24,480 nt of DNA from a virus: the IMG/VR virus record IMGVR_UViG_3300028895_000297, positions 1-24,480 of that record, one strand, 5' to 3'. Both the position numbers and the translations under genes were made by a program. Positions 1-6,197 of the stretch are shown piece after piece (within the stretch, counting starts at the first letter, position 1; every line of letters begins with the position of its first letter). The notes beneath the pieces were generated by a model. The model was not told where the DNA came from, ran no database searches, and saw nothing but the letters and a program-made list of their open reading frames with translations.

Positions 1-92
1 TTGTAGATATGTAAGCCTAATGATTGGACGTGAACCCATCTCTGGGGAGGGATTAGGGATGGGCGCAAGTCCTTTACCATTAAGCAATAAAT

Positions 93-386
93 ATGAAATT
101 AGTATCTAAGAGTTGGCGTGCCTTACTGAAGGCTGGTGCAGTGACAGGGAAAGTCGGTGTGCTAGCAGCAGTAGTTGTCTGGGGGTGGGAAGCATTCCTA
201 GAGGCACCAGTACAATCGTGGTGGGCTGGTGAACCTGTCACCTACGAACGTCCAACACCAGAACCAACTGAGTTTGAGTTGTGGATGGCAGCATCTACCA
301 CGAAGGCCATGTTGGACTTGGAGTTCAAGCGCCACCAACGTGACTCCCTCAACGAGGAGATTACTGAGCTGGAGTCAAAACCATAG
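93..386 (+). CDS. small membrane-anchored protein with coiled-coil tail, possibly N-terminal part of a lysozyme
   Basis: A 97-residue protein. Residues about 18-34 form one hydrophobic segment (GAVTGKVGVLAAVVVWGW) preceded by K/R residues, so the short N-terminus is probably cytoplasmic and the rest outside. A proline-rich linker (ERPTPEPTEF) follows, then a charged helical tail (residues about 72-95). No enzyme domain is present. The lysozyme-like frame immediately downstream is open from position 368 in the -1 frame relative to this gene and has no standard start before 458. One attractive reading is therefore that this is the signal-anchor and stalk of a two-part lysozyme made by frameshifting. 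Alternatively it is a free-standing spanin- or holin-like accessory protein. The topology is visible; the role is inferred. Confidence 0.6.
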   Translation: MKLVSKSWRALLKAGAVTGKVGVLAAVVVWGWEAFLEAPVQSWWAGEPVTYERPTPEPTEFELWMAASTTKAMLDLEFKRHQRDSLNEEITELESKP

Positions 387-457
387 TCCCCCATTCCGCG
401 TCACCCGTTGCAACGAGTGAATGGCGGGACTGTGAACCTTATAGGCATCTGATTGAG

Positions 458-733
458 ATGTATGACTGGCCAATTGAAACAGCTATGCGCGTCTGTGCTG
501 CTGAGTCTGGTGGCAATGCAGACATCACCAATCCAGAGCACCACCCTGATGCTGCATGTTACGGATCACATGGTCTATACCAAGTGGCATGTGTACATGG
601 GCACAGCAAAGAGAAGTTGTATGTCCCCGAGTACAACATCAAGGTTGCCTACGAACTTTGGCAGAACAGTGGCTTCTGGCCATGGGGCGTCTGTCACGAC
701 GGAAAAGTGAATTGTAAGTTAGCACTCAAATAA
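458..733 (+). CDS. lysozyme/transglycosylase-like domain protein (putative endolysin)
   Basis: A 91-residue protein from the first ATG. It carries an SLT/lysozyme-fold signature: the catalytic-Glu-type motif AESGGN, then GSHGLYQVACVHG (the G-S-x-G-L-x-Q motif), a P-x-x-N-I repeat and a C-terminal W-PWGVC. This family cleaves peptidoglycan, and in a phage the expected role is lysis or entry. The frame stays open upstream to position 368. The residues it would encode (SEWRDCEPYRHLIEMYDW) look like the missing first helix of the domain, so the ATG at 458 probably truncates the real protein. Only ATA, ACG, CTG and ATT codons are available upstream, hence the frameshift suggestion made under findings. 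A small membrane protein starts 2 nt after the stop. Confidence 0.7.
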   Translation: MYDWPIETAMRVCAAESGGNADITNPEHHPDAACYGSHGLYQVACVHGHSKEKLYVPEYNIKVAYELWQNSGFWPWGVCHDGKVNCKLALK

Positions 734-734
734 C

Positions 735-866
735 ATGTCTATTGAAACAGCAGTTTTCGCAGTAGTAGTGGCCTTTGGCTTCTTCTACGCTCTCTACCAA
801 TCGTTCAAAGCTCATCGCTACAGCATGTTTGAGGACACGTGGAGCGAGGAAGTTGACCCTCTATAG
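735..866 (+). CDS. 43-residue single-pass membrane protein (holin-like size)
   Basis: Starts at the ATG 2 nt after the lysozyme stop, in the recurring context AAC-ATG. It has a hydrophobic segment over residues 5-22 (rich in A, V and F) followed by a K/H/R-containing segment and an acidic C-terminus. That gives one transmembrane helix with the basic side next to it. Size and position directly after a peptidoglycan hydrolase would suit a small holin or lysis regulator, but no specific family is recognised. The function is inferred from context only. Confidence 0.5.
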   Translation: MSIETAVFAVVVAFGFFYALYQSFKAHRYSMFEDTWSEEVDPL

Positions 867-886
867 ACCTGTGGAAAACTCTCTTG

Positions 887-914
887 CACTACCTCCTGAC
901 TGGGGGTAGTGTTT
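887..914 (+). terminator. hairpin after the lysis genes
   Basis: CACTACC (887-893) pairs perfectly with GGTAGTG (905-911) across an 11-nt loop and is followed by TTT. The short T run makes it a weak intrinsic terminator or an mRNA 3'-end hairpin. It lies between the small membrane protein and the next gene. Confidence 0.4.
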
Positions 915-918
915 GGTT

Positions 919-1107
919 ATGAGCAGTAACCATGCACGTATGAGTCACCCAGACCCAACCTTTGACCCTACCGAAAAGTGTCCACCAGAAGACCCAACGG
1001 ACCAGGCGAAGGAGGATGAGGAGCTTCATAAGGAGCGCCTTGAACATCAGTACGATAATTCGTACGAACCATTAGCAGGAGAACCAGACCCATCATGGAT
1101 GCAATAG
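919..1107 (+). CDS. small acidic hypothetical protein
   Basis: About 62 residues from ATG 919; an in-frame ATG at 940 gives 55 residues and a TTG lies at 913. No Shine-Dalgarno site decides between them. The sequence is very hydrophilic, rich in D, E and P, with no hydrophobic core, and ends in DPSWMQ. It overlaps the next gene by 13 nt in another frame, which is typical of compact phage operons. I recognise no family. The chance that the frame is real is supported by its position in a continuous rightward string of genes. Confidence 0.45.
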   Translation: MSSNHARMSHPDPTFDPTEKCPPEDPTDQAKEDEELHKERLEHQYDNSYEPLAGEPDPSWMQ

Positions 1108-1289
1108 ACAAAATTAAAGATGCCGACGACGCACTGATGTACGTTGATATGGCAAAAAGTGGTATTGTGAGTTCCCTCACGGAGATACACACACTCCTGA
1201 AGGAAGCTTACAGTCGCACTGAAGATAGTATTACCAAGGTGCTTCTGGAGCAGGCAATGCTCAAAGTGGAGGCACAGCTAAACTACTAA
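1095..1289 (+). CDS. small helical hypothetical protein
   Basis: 64 residues, predominantly helical, with regularly spaced hydrophobic residues (for example ALMYVDMAKSGIVSSLTEI and ITKVLLEQAMLKVEAQL), which suggests a short helical bundle or coiled coil. It overlaps the preceding gene by 13 nt, and a 42-residue gene follows after 1 nt. Several tiny helical proteins like this commonly sit beside ssDNA-binding proteins in phage early operons, but no function can be assigned. Confidence 0.55.
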   Translation: MDAIDKIKDADDALMYVDMAKSGIVSSLTEIHTLLKEAYSRTEDSITKVLLEQAMLKVEAQLNY

Positions 1290-1290
1290 C

Positions 1291-1419
1291 ATGCGAGACA
1301 TGGCAGACATCGTGGAGGACTTGGTCGAAGCCTCACGGAATCAAGCAGAAATCATAAAAGAACTACTAGAAAAACTAGAGCAACTAAACATTAACTTAAA
1401 ACAATATGAGCACAGATAA
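1291..1419 (+). CDS. 42-residue coiled-coil mini-protein
   Basis: Begins with ATG one base after the previous stop, in the context ACTAAC-ATG. The product is almost one continuous amphipathic helix with leucine/isoleucine heptad spacing (IIKELLEKLEQLNINLKQ), so a coiled-coil oligomer is likely. The last 14 nt overlap the start of the ssDNA-binding protein, suggesting translational coupling. No family is recognised. Confidence 0.5.
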   Translation: MRDMADIVEDLVEASRNQAEIIKELLEKLEQLNINLKQYEHR

Positions 1420-2020
1420 CTTTGACGAATTCTTTAAGGACGGTCCCGGGCAGTATGTAAAGTTCCCCAAGGACTCAACAACGAAACTCCGCATAGTTTC
1501 AAACTTGATTATCGGATGGGAGGGATGGGCCGGCAACAAACCTGTTCGCTTCGCAGCGGACTACAAGATGCCCTCTAAGGAGCGCAACTCACTGGACGTA
1601 GACGATAAAAACTACCCCAAGTACAAGCAGTTCATGGCATGTCTTGTCTGGAACTACAATGACAGTTGTGTGCAGATTTGGCAGATAACCCAGAAGACGA
1701 TTGCTAAGGAAATCCTACGCCTCCGAACTGACACTGACTGGGGAGGTCTTGATAAGCACGACATTAAGATTCATCGGGAAGGTGAAGGCTATAATACCAA
1801 ATACAACGTCACTCCGTCTCCAGGTGACATAACAGAAGAGATTAAGAAGGCGGTAGAGGAAAGTACCCTCAAGCCCGAGCACCTCTTGAGCGATCAAAAG
1901 AACTTGGACAACATTGAGAACTTCCGTCGCTCCGTAGGAACGGCAGTGAAGAAGGAGGGCGACCCTCGTATCCCTGACGGTGACAAGGACTTAGACCCTA
2001 GCGACATTCCGTTTAGCTAA
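1406..2020 (+). CDS. phage single-stranded DNA-binding protein
   Basis: A 204-residue protein resembling the gp32-like/ssDNA-binding proteins common in tailed phages. The core contains TKLRIVSN, GWEGWAGNKPVRF, a Trp/Tyr-rich segment (CLVWNYNDSCVQIWQITQ) and DIKIHREGEGYNTKYNV, where aromatic and basic residues would contact ssDNA. The C-terminus is acidic and ends DLDPSDIPFS, closely matching the acidic DDDIPF-type tip by which SSBs recruit replication partners. The gene starts at ATG 1406 without a clear Shine-Dalgarno site. It lies upstream of the winged-helix replication protein and helicase, consistent with a replication module. Assignment rests on motif memory, not a search. Confidence 0.75.
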   Translation: MSTDNFDEFFKDGPGQYVKFPKDSTTKLRIVSNLIIGWEGWAGNKPVRFAADYKMPSKERNSLDVDDKNYPKYKQFMACLVWNYNDSCVQIWQITQKTIAKEILRLRTDTDWGGLDKHDIKIHREGEGYNTKYNVTPSPGDITEEIKKAVEESTLKPEHLLSDQKNLDNIENFRRSVGTAVKKEGDPRIPDGDKDLDPSDIPFS

Positions 2021-2061
2021 GACCAGGCTACGTCTTAAAACTAGCCATGTATAGCTTCAAG

Positions 2062-2070
2062 TGCTATACT
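2062..2070 (+). promoter_or_regulatory. extended -10 promoter (TGCTATACT)
   Basis: TG-C-TATACT forms an extended -10 element with no good -35. The same nine bases, or the TATAAT variant, recur at 2612, 15352, 16887 and 18994, always in intergenic or gene-start positions, which supports a phage promoter class. The transcript would begin near 2077. Confidence 0.55.
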
Positions 2071-2076
2071 CGAAAC

Positions 2077-2158
2077 GTACCTTTAAGGTATGTTCATACA
2101 CAGGAGCTAAAGTGTGGTTACTTTCTCCAAACCAGGCCCCCTTGTGGGGCTTTGGTGT
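2077..2158 (+). ncRNA. candidate small structured RNA 1
   Basis: Downstream of the extended -10 at 2062 lies an approximately 80-nt stretch with three stems and no convincing reading frame. They are TACC/GGTA (2078-2090); GGAG-(CT)-AAAGT paired with ACTTT-CTCC (2103-2113/2120-2128, loop GTGGTT); and GCCCC/GGGGC (2136-2140/2146-2150) followed by TTT, which looks like an intrinsic terminator. Promoter plus hairpins plus terminator suggests a stand-alone small RNA, though an attenuated leader of the zinc-finger gene at 2275 is equally possible. Confidence 0.35.
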
Positions 2159-2228
2159 TCTTGTAGAATACAGAGATACAGGCTTTCATTGGTGGCAGTC
2201 TGTATCGCCCAGCACAGCCCGAGTAGTG

Positions 2229-2260
2229 GATAAGTCCCCTTTGTAAAGAGGGGTCTTATC
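2229..2260 (+). terminator. long hairpin before the zinc-finger gene
   Basis: GATAAG (2229-2234) pairs with CTTATC (2255-2260) and CCCC (2236-2239) with GGGG (2250-2253), separated by a single T-T mismatch, with a short A/T-rich tip. It makes a long stable stem but has no T run after it on the + strand. A smaller inverted repeat, GATACAG/CTGTATC (2175-2181/2200-2206), lies just upstream. Confidence 0.4.
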
Positions 2261-2262
2261 GT

Positions 2263-2268
2263 TACAAT
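2263..2268 (+). promoter_or_regulatory. -10 box placed for a leaderless transcript
   Basis: TACAAT ends 6 nt before the ATG at 2275, so transcription would start at or next to the start codon. A weak -35 (TTGTAA, 2241-2246) lies in the hairpin loop with a 16-nt spacer. There is no room for a Shine-Dalgarno site on such a transcript. Confidence 0.4.
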
Positions 2269-2274
2269 GTAGGT

Positions 2275-2544
2275 ATGTCCGAGGTTGAATACAGCAAGTG
2301 TGCAGATTGTGGGGTGCTCGTCTTCCGTCAAGAACGCTGCGATTACTGCGCCAACCACCCCCAACGAGCCAAAGGAACTTGTATTGTCTGCCACAAAAAA
2401 CTCCCCAAGAACCACAAGCACAAGACATACGGTAACAGTTGTAGTAGGTGCAGTATGTCTATAGATATTATGAATAAGGTCGGTTCCTACAGATACCGCG
2501 CCTTAAAAGATAGGGGCGCTTTTGATAAGTACTGTGATATATAA
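2275..2544 (+). CDS. zinc-finger/zinc-ribbon protein
   Basis: 89 residues with four Cys pairs: CADC (residues 9-12), CDYC (22-25), CIVC (36-39) and CSRC near residue 59, plus several His. The spacing suggests two small zinc-binding knuckles. The middle is basic (HKKLPKNHKHKTYG), which would suit nucleic-acid binding. The start at ATG 2275 is favoured because a TACAAT -10 lies 6 nt upstream. It sits between the ssDNA-binding protein and the replication genes, so a replication or transcription-control role is plausible but not shown. Confidence 0.65.
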   Translation: MSEVEYSKCADCGVLVFRQERCDYCANHPQRAKGTCIVCHKKLPKNHKHKTYGNSCSRCSMSIDIMNKVGSYRYRALKDRGAFDKYCDI

Positions 2545-2606
2545 TAACGCCCTGGCCGTAGGGTCTGACTAGCGTTATCCCCACCACGTAACACCTGGTG
2601 GGTTTA
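2544..2606 (+). terminator. tandem hairpins ending the zinc-finger gene
   Basis: ATAACGC (2544-2550) pairs with GCGTTAT (2572-2578), enclosing a small CCCT/AGGG stem. Immediately after, CCCACCA (2580-2586) pairs with TGGTGGG (2596-2602) and is followed by TTT. The second hairpin is the better intrinsic-terminator candidate. The first overlaps the stop codon. Confidence 0.5.
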
Positions 2607-2611
2607 GCGTG

Positions 2612-2620
2612 TGCTATACT
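2612..2620 (+). promoter_or_regulatory. extended -10 promoter (TGCTATACT)
   Basis: Identical in nine bases to the element at 2062 (GTGCTATACT at both sites). No clear -35 is present. It lies directly after the tandem hairpins and would start RNA near 2627, 139 nt before the replication gene's likely ATG. Confidence 0.55.
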
Positions 2621-2626
2621 TTGTGA

Positions 2627-2757
2627 AGCAATTTCATATTGCAACCAGAGGTAAATGTGCTAATTTACACGTGAAGCTCCTATGCGGAGCGGGATGGGCC
2701 TCGGCCCGCGGTCTGCACAGCCGTCTCTGAGTCCCGACCCGCATAGGGGTTTTATTA
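2627..2757 (+). ncRNA. candidate structured RNA 2 / terminator-type leader of the replication operon
   Basis: The main stem is CCTATGCGG (2679-2687) pairing with CCGCATAGG (2739-2747), a 2x2 internal loop (AG/AC), then CGGGA (2690-2694) with TCCCG (2732-2736). Inside are two more hairpins, GGGC-CTCG-GCCC (2696-2707) and CGG/CCG (2709-2723), giving a multi-branched fold. TTTTATTATTA follows, so it can act as a terminator. A competing hairpin GCTCC/GGAGC (2676-2690) would break the main stem. Upstream are GCAAT/ATTGC (2628-2642) and GTAAAT/ATTTAC (2651-2668). It could be a free RNA or an RNA switch controlling the genes at 2766-5362. Confidence 0.45.
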
Positions 2758-2765
2758 TTACTTAT

Positions 2766-3500
2766 ATGAATTACGAACCAGGGTCCTTCTTTGTAGTGCC
2801 AAACCGAGAACAGCTGCGAAGTTTGAGTTGTTACACTCAGTCAGTTTTTATTAACCTATGCTCACGAGCGAACAATGACGGCACATGTTGGCCCTCTATA
2901 AAGAAGCTGGCTGAAGATGCTGGTATGAGTGAGACTAAGGTAAAGGAGTCACTCCGTGAGCTGGAGAAGGCAGGGCTCATCAAGACGAAACAGCGCCAAA
3001 TGGAGAACGGCGGACTTAGCTCAAATAGCTACCAATTACTCATCTGCGAGGGGGGTGGGTCACGTCACGACCCAGGGGTGGGTCGTGTGGCGCCTAGTAA
3101 TGATAACCAGTTAGAACGAAAAATTGTTTCTCTGCGAGAAACGTCTTCTCCTAACGAGACGACGACAGCTGAGGAGGAAGAAACCACCCTCGTTGAGTGT
3201 GATGATTGGGGCGAGGAAATTGAACAAAAGAAGTCAAAGAAAGACCCCCGCACTGATGCAGTGATAAACCACTTCAAGAAGACTATTGTCCGAGACTTAG
3301 GAACCAGACCAGCTGTTGCGTTAGCTGTCGCACGTAAGATGGTAAATTCCGCACTCACTCACCTAACAGAGCCACAGTTGAAGGAAATGATTAGTGACTG
3401 GACAGCACAGGGATTACCAGACCACGAAACAATGCAGATAACTAGGTGTTTATCCACAGCCCAGATAAACAAGTTCAAGGCTGAGCGTGGTATAAAGTAA
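2766..3500 (+). CDS. winged-helix replication initiation-like protein
   Basis: 244 residues from ATG 2766. The N-terminal 90 residues form a replication-protein-type helix-turn-helix: YTQSVFINLCSRAN, DGTCWPSIKKLAEDAGMSE, KVKESLRELEKAGLIKTKQR. This matches the helix-turn-helix domain of phage/plasmid initiators and DnaD-like loaders. An acidic, low-complexity linker (TTTAEEEETTLVE) and a C-terminal helical domain follow. The frame is open back to ATG 2682, but that would translate through the structured RNA and add R/S/P-rich residues that do not look like protein, so I prefer 2766. A perfect DnaA box lies near its 3' end (3450-3458). The helicase starts 2 nt after its stop, consistent with initiator plus helicase working together. 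Confidence 0.7.
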   Translation: MNYEPGSFFVVPNREQLRSLSCYTQSVFINLCSRANNDGTCWPSIKKLAEDAGMSETKVKESLRELEKAGLIKTKQRQMENGGLSSNSYQLLICEGGGSRHDPGVGRVAPSNDNQLERKIVSLRETSSPNETTTAEEEETTLVECDDWGEEIEQKKSKKDPRTDAVINHFKKTIVRDLGTRPAVALAVARKMVNSALTHLTEPQLKEMISDWTAQGLPDHETMQITRCLSTAQINKFKAERGIK

Positions 3501-3502
3501 AC

Positions 3503-5362
3503 ATGAGTGAAACGAACTTTGAAGAACTAGAAGCTGCCCTCGTTGATTACGATGGTGAGGACCGAATGATTAGCAGCTTGGAGCTTGCTGAACGTATCGG
3601 TGATGAAGCTCCGAAAGTCATCCCCACAGGCATTGGCTCACTGGATGCCATTATAGACGGGGCGGAGCCGGGTGAACTCATTGTCGTCACCGGACCTTCA
3701 GGAGAGGGTAAGTGTCTTGGGCGCGGGACAGAGGTAATTATGTTCGACGGACATAAGAAGAAAGTTGAAGACATTGTTGTTGGTGACTTATTGATGGGGA
3801 AAGATTCAACGCCAAGAAGGGTACTCGCCCTTGGTGGAGGCAAGGAACAGATGTATAAGGTGACACCGATGCGTGGTAAACCGTTTGTGTGTAATGAGTC
3901 TCATATTCTTTCTGTTGTTCGTCACATTCAACGGAAGACTGATGGAGTTAAACACCTTGAGCCGTACACAACAACAATAAGTGTGCGCGACTACCTCAAT
4001 CTAAGTGAGACTCAAAAATCGTTGACTAGGTTGTATCGTGTACCGGTTGATTGGGATCATGCTGACGTTACCGTGGACCCATACTTCCTCGGTCTTTGGC
4101 TTGGCGATGGGCACTCAAACGGCACGCTGATAACAACAGCTGATAAGGAGATTGTTGACTATCTTTATGAGTATGCGGCGCTCCATGAGATGAAGATTGT
4201 GCGCGTTGAACAGGCGAACAATAAGTCATCCATATACAGACTCTCGAAGGGTTGGAGGAATGATGTTTTGTTGCATATGAAACTCCTTGGCGTGATAAAT
4301 AATAAGCACATTCCGCATGTCTACAAAGCAAACAGTAGGCTTGTGCGATTAAACATGCTGGCCGGACTTTTGGACTCAGATGGGTATGTAAACAGGACCG
4401 GTTATGTGTTTTCAAATAAAAATAAGCAGTTGGCACAAGATGTGGAGTTTTTGGCGCAGTCACTTGGCTTGTTCGCGAGTATAGGAACGCATTATGTTGA
4501 CGGAACTGAATACTACAAGGTGTACATCAGTGGTGATTGTTCGGTCATACCGGTAAAAATTGCACGGAAGGCTGTTCCTAAACGGAAAATAAACAAAGAC
4601 ATTCTCCTAACCAACATTAAAACGATTGAACCAGTTGGTGTCGATGATTACTATGGTGTGGTTCTTGGTGACGACCATGAGTATCTGCTCGGTGATTTTA
4701 CTGTCACGCACAACACTACAATGCTTATGTCCATCACCCAGAACCTAACTGAGAAGAGCGCATGGTTCACACTTGAGGTCACACCACAGCAGTTCATTCG
4801 TAAGATGAAAGCCCGTGGTGTGCTCCCAGAGTTCTACGTTCCCAACGAGAACACAGAGTCTCACATCAAGTGGTTGGAAGAGCGCATCATTGAGTCAGTG
4901 GTGAAATACAACACCCGCATCATTTTCATAGACCACATCCATATGATTATGTCCCTGGCGAAATACCAGCAGAACATTTCATTGGAGATAGGCGACCTCG
5001 TCCAGCGCATCAAACAGCTGGCAATCAAGTACGGCCTAGTCATCTTCCTCATTGCTCACTGTTTGGATAACAAGACAGCACCCACAGCTGAAATCCGCAA
5101 GGAAGACATCAGGGACTCCGGCATGATTATCCGTATTGCTGACACCATCCTCGGTGTGTGGCGCATCAGGAACGACGATGACGTGGATGTGAAGCGCCGC
5201 CCCAACGACTTGGACGAGAACGACAACAAGGCAAAGGTTCGTGTGCTGAAGAATCGTAAGACTGGAAAGCTAGGAGCCATCGCGCTTTACCATTATGATC
5301 ACTATCTAACCGAGCATGACCCACGATACCCATATGACGCAGATGGCAACAAGCTTGTATAA
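3503..5362 (+). CDS. DnaB-like replicative helicase (RecA-fold ATPase) containing an intein
   Basis: 619 residues, of which about 285 are the mature helicase. The N-extein ends at the P-loop GPSGEGK (64-70) and the C-extein resumes TTMLMS, so splicing rebuilds GPSGEGKTT, the Walker A motif. Later motifs are FTLEV (422-426, the DnaB-type catalytic Glu), RIIFIDH (Walker B, 472-478), LVIFLIAH, and the C-terminal KNRKTGKLGAI region typical of RecA-fold DnaB relatives. The N-terminal domain of full DnaB is missing, so this is the short phage/RepA-like type. It should unwind the replication fork after loading by the upstream winged-helix protein. The start ATG 3503 follows TAAAC with no Shine-Dalgarno. 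The last 20 nt overlap the next gene. Confidence 0.8.
   Translation: MSETNFEELEAALVDYDGEDRMISSLELAERIGDEAPKVIPTGIGSLDAIIDGAEPGELIVVTGPSGEGKCLGRGTEVIMFDGHKKKVEDIVVGDLLMGKDSTPRRVLALGGGKEQMYKVTPMRGKPFVCNESHILSVVRHIQRKTDGVKHLEPYTTTISVRDYLNLSETQKSLTRLYRVPVDWDHADVTVDPYFLGLWLGDGHSNGTLITTADKEIVDYLYEYAALHEMKIVRVEQANNKSSIYRLSKGWRNDVLLHMKLLGVINNKHIPHVYKANSRLVRLNMLAGLLDSDGYVNRTGYVFSNKNKQLAQDVEFLAQSLGLFASIGTHYVDGTEYYKVYISGDCSVIPVKIARKAVPKRKINKDILLTNIKTIEPVGVDDYYGVVLGDDHEYLLGDFTVTHNTTMLMSITQNLTEKSAWFTLEVTPQQFIRKMKARGVLPEFYVPNENTESHIKWLEERIIESVVKYNTRIIFIDHIHMIMSLAKYQQNISLEIGDLVQRIKQLAIKYGLVIFLIAHCLDNKTAPTAEIRKEDIRDSGMIIRIADTILGVWRIRNDDDVDVKRRPNDLDENDNKAKVRVLKNRKTGKLGAIALYHYDHYLTEHDPRYPYDADGNKLV
3713..4714 (+). 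mobile_element. intein with LAGLIDADG homing endonuclease inside the helicase P-loop
   Basis: 334 residues (71-404 of the helicase). Splicing elements: Cys71 first residue with CLGRGTEV (block A), CNESH (130-134, block B His), a DDYYGVVLGDDHEYLLGDF-type block F, and terminal His403-Asn404 followed by Thr405 as +1 nucleophile. Endonuclease elements: LGLWLGDG (196-203) and LAGLLDSDG (286-294), the two DOD motifs. All catalytic residues are in place, so both splicing and homing look intact. Base use is more A/T- and GTT-rich than in the flanking extein codons, consistent with horizontal acquisition. Confidence 0.85.
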
Positions 5363-5657
5363 GACACCGCAGCGGGCACCACAGGAGCTTGAGGATGCCA
5401 CTAAGGAGCACATGCGAGTTTTGTATGCAAGGTGTAGAGAGATTCTGAACCAGACGACAGTAGATTTGAAGACAGCCCGTAAAAGTGGTGATCCAATTAA
5501 GCACCTCATTGTTCGCCGTAGGGAAGCACGCAACTACCTCAACCTCCTAGAGGAGCACGGTGCACGGCCGGTAATGGTGTCTCAAGATGACACCGACCAC
5601 TGCACCCCCAAAGACTTAATTACAAGACTGTGGCAATATACAACCCAATATGAATGA
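5343..5657 (+). CDS. hypothetical helical protein after the helicase
   Basis: About 104 residues from ATG 5343; in-frame ATGs at 5316 and 5334 would extend it further into the helicase gene. The product is charged and helical (LEDATKEHMRVLYARCREILNQ, HLIVRRREARNYLNLLEEHG), with a basic middle that could contact DNA or the helicase. It overlaps the helicase by 20 nt and the next gene by 8 nt, so all three are probably co-translated. No family is recognised. Confidence 0.6.
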   Translation: MATSLYKTPQRAPQELEDATKEHMRVLYARCREILNQTTVDLKTARKSGDPIKHLIVRRREARNYLNLLEEHGARPVMVSQDDTDHCTPKDLITRLWQYTTQYE

Positions 5658-6159
5658 AATCGTAAAGCTCCCCGTTATCAAGGATGAGAAGTACATGGCG
5701 CTTCTTGAAGAAATAGAAGCAGCCAAGCAAGAGACACAGTTCAACGTAGCCATGACCCTCCTTAATGGCAACCACATCATTGGCCGAGCAATGGTTGAGT
5801 TCGTGGAGTATGGTGAAGTCCGCGCCACTCCTCTAGTGAAAGAGGTCGCCAAAGACATGAAATACTCCGAAAGGAACATGTGGGACATCTACCGCATAGC
5901 AAAAGACTACCCAACTATGGAGGGACTCATGGCTGCAATGGAACCCCATGGCTACTCAGGCAAGAACATCAGCTGGACAGCCTGCCGTCGTCACCTACTC
6001 GGTTCAGGAGAAAAGACAGACGTAGAAGTAGACCTCGGGAAAGTCGCTAGAGGAATTGTGAAACGATACGGTCAGGAGGACGCAAAGACGATAGTAGTGG
6101 AGGTTGTGAACTATTTAGCAGAACTCAAGCAGCAAGCACGTGCTGACATAGCCCTGTGA
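5650..6159 (+). CDS. DUF1016-N-like phage protein
   Basis: 169 residues. The central part resembles the N-terminal domain of DUF1016 (YhcG-like) proteins: NGNHIIGRAMVEFVEYGE, then PLVKEVAKDMKYSERNMWDIYRIAKDYP, that is an IG-x-x-I helix followed by a helix-turn-helix-like S-x-x-N-M-W-x-I-Y-R segment ending at YP. A C-terminal helical segment with GIVKRYGQEDAKTIVVEVVNYL follows. YhcG-type proteins are linked to nuclease or DNA-processing roles, but the nuclease half is absent here. It lies in the replication/recombination block. The match is by pattern only, so the family name is moderate confidence. Confidence 0.5.
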   Translation: MNEIVKLPVIKDEKYMALLEEIEAAKQETQFNVAMTLLNGNHIIGRAMVEFVEYGEVRATPLVKEVAKDMKYSERNMWDIYRIAKDYPTMEGLMAAMEPHGYSGKNISWTACRRHLLGSGEKTDVEVDLGKVARGIVKRYGQEDAKTIVVEVVNYLAELKQQARADIAL

Positions 6160-6197
6160 GGCCACAGGATGCGTTCTAAGCGATTTAATTGTCAGGT

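Noticed and set aside
1-92. A gene entering from the left edge
   Set aside because: Stops occur early in the frames I read and no conserved segment is visible; only a purine-rich stretch and the approach to the ATG at 93 can be described.
2061-2246. 61-codon frame starting with GTG between the ssDNA-binding and zinc-finger genes
   Set aside because: It begins inside the extended -10 element and runs through three stable hairpins; composition is not protein-like.
2627-2757. tRNA or tmRNA
   Set aside because: No T-loop (GTTCRA), no acceptor CCA and no anticodon-arm geometry; no tRNA was seen anywhere in the window.
2682-2765. N-terminal extension of the winged-helix replication protein to ATG 2682
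   Set aside because: The added residues are encoded by the paired stems of the structured RNA and are R/S/P/G-rich; ATG 2766 starts directly before the conserved domain.
4068-4463. 131-codon antisense frame opposite the intein
   Set aside because: A shadow frame; the + strand carries all conserved intein motifs.
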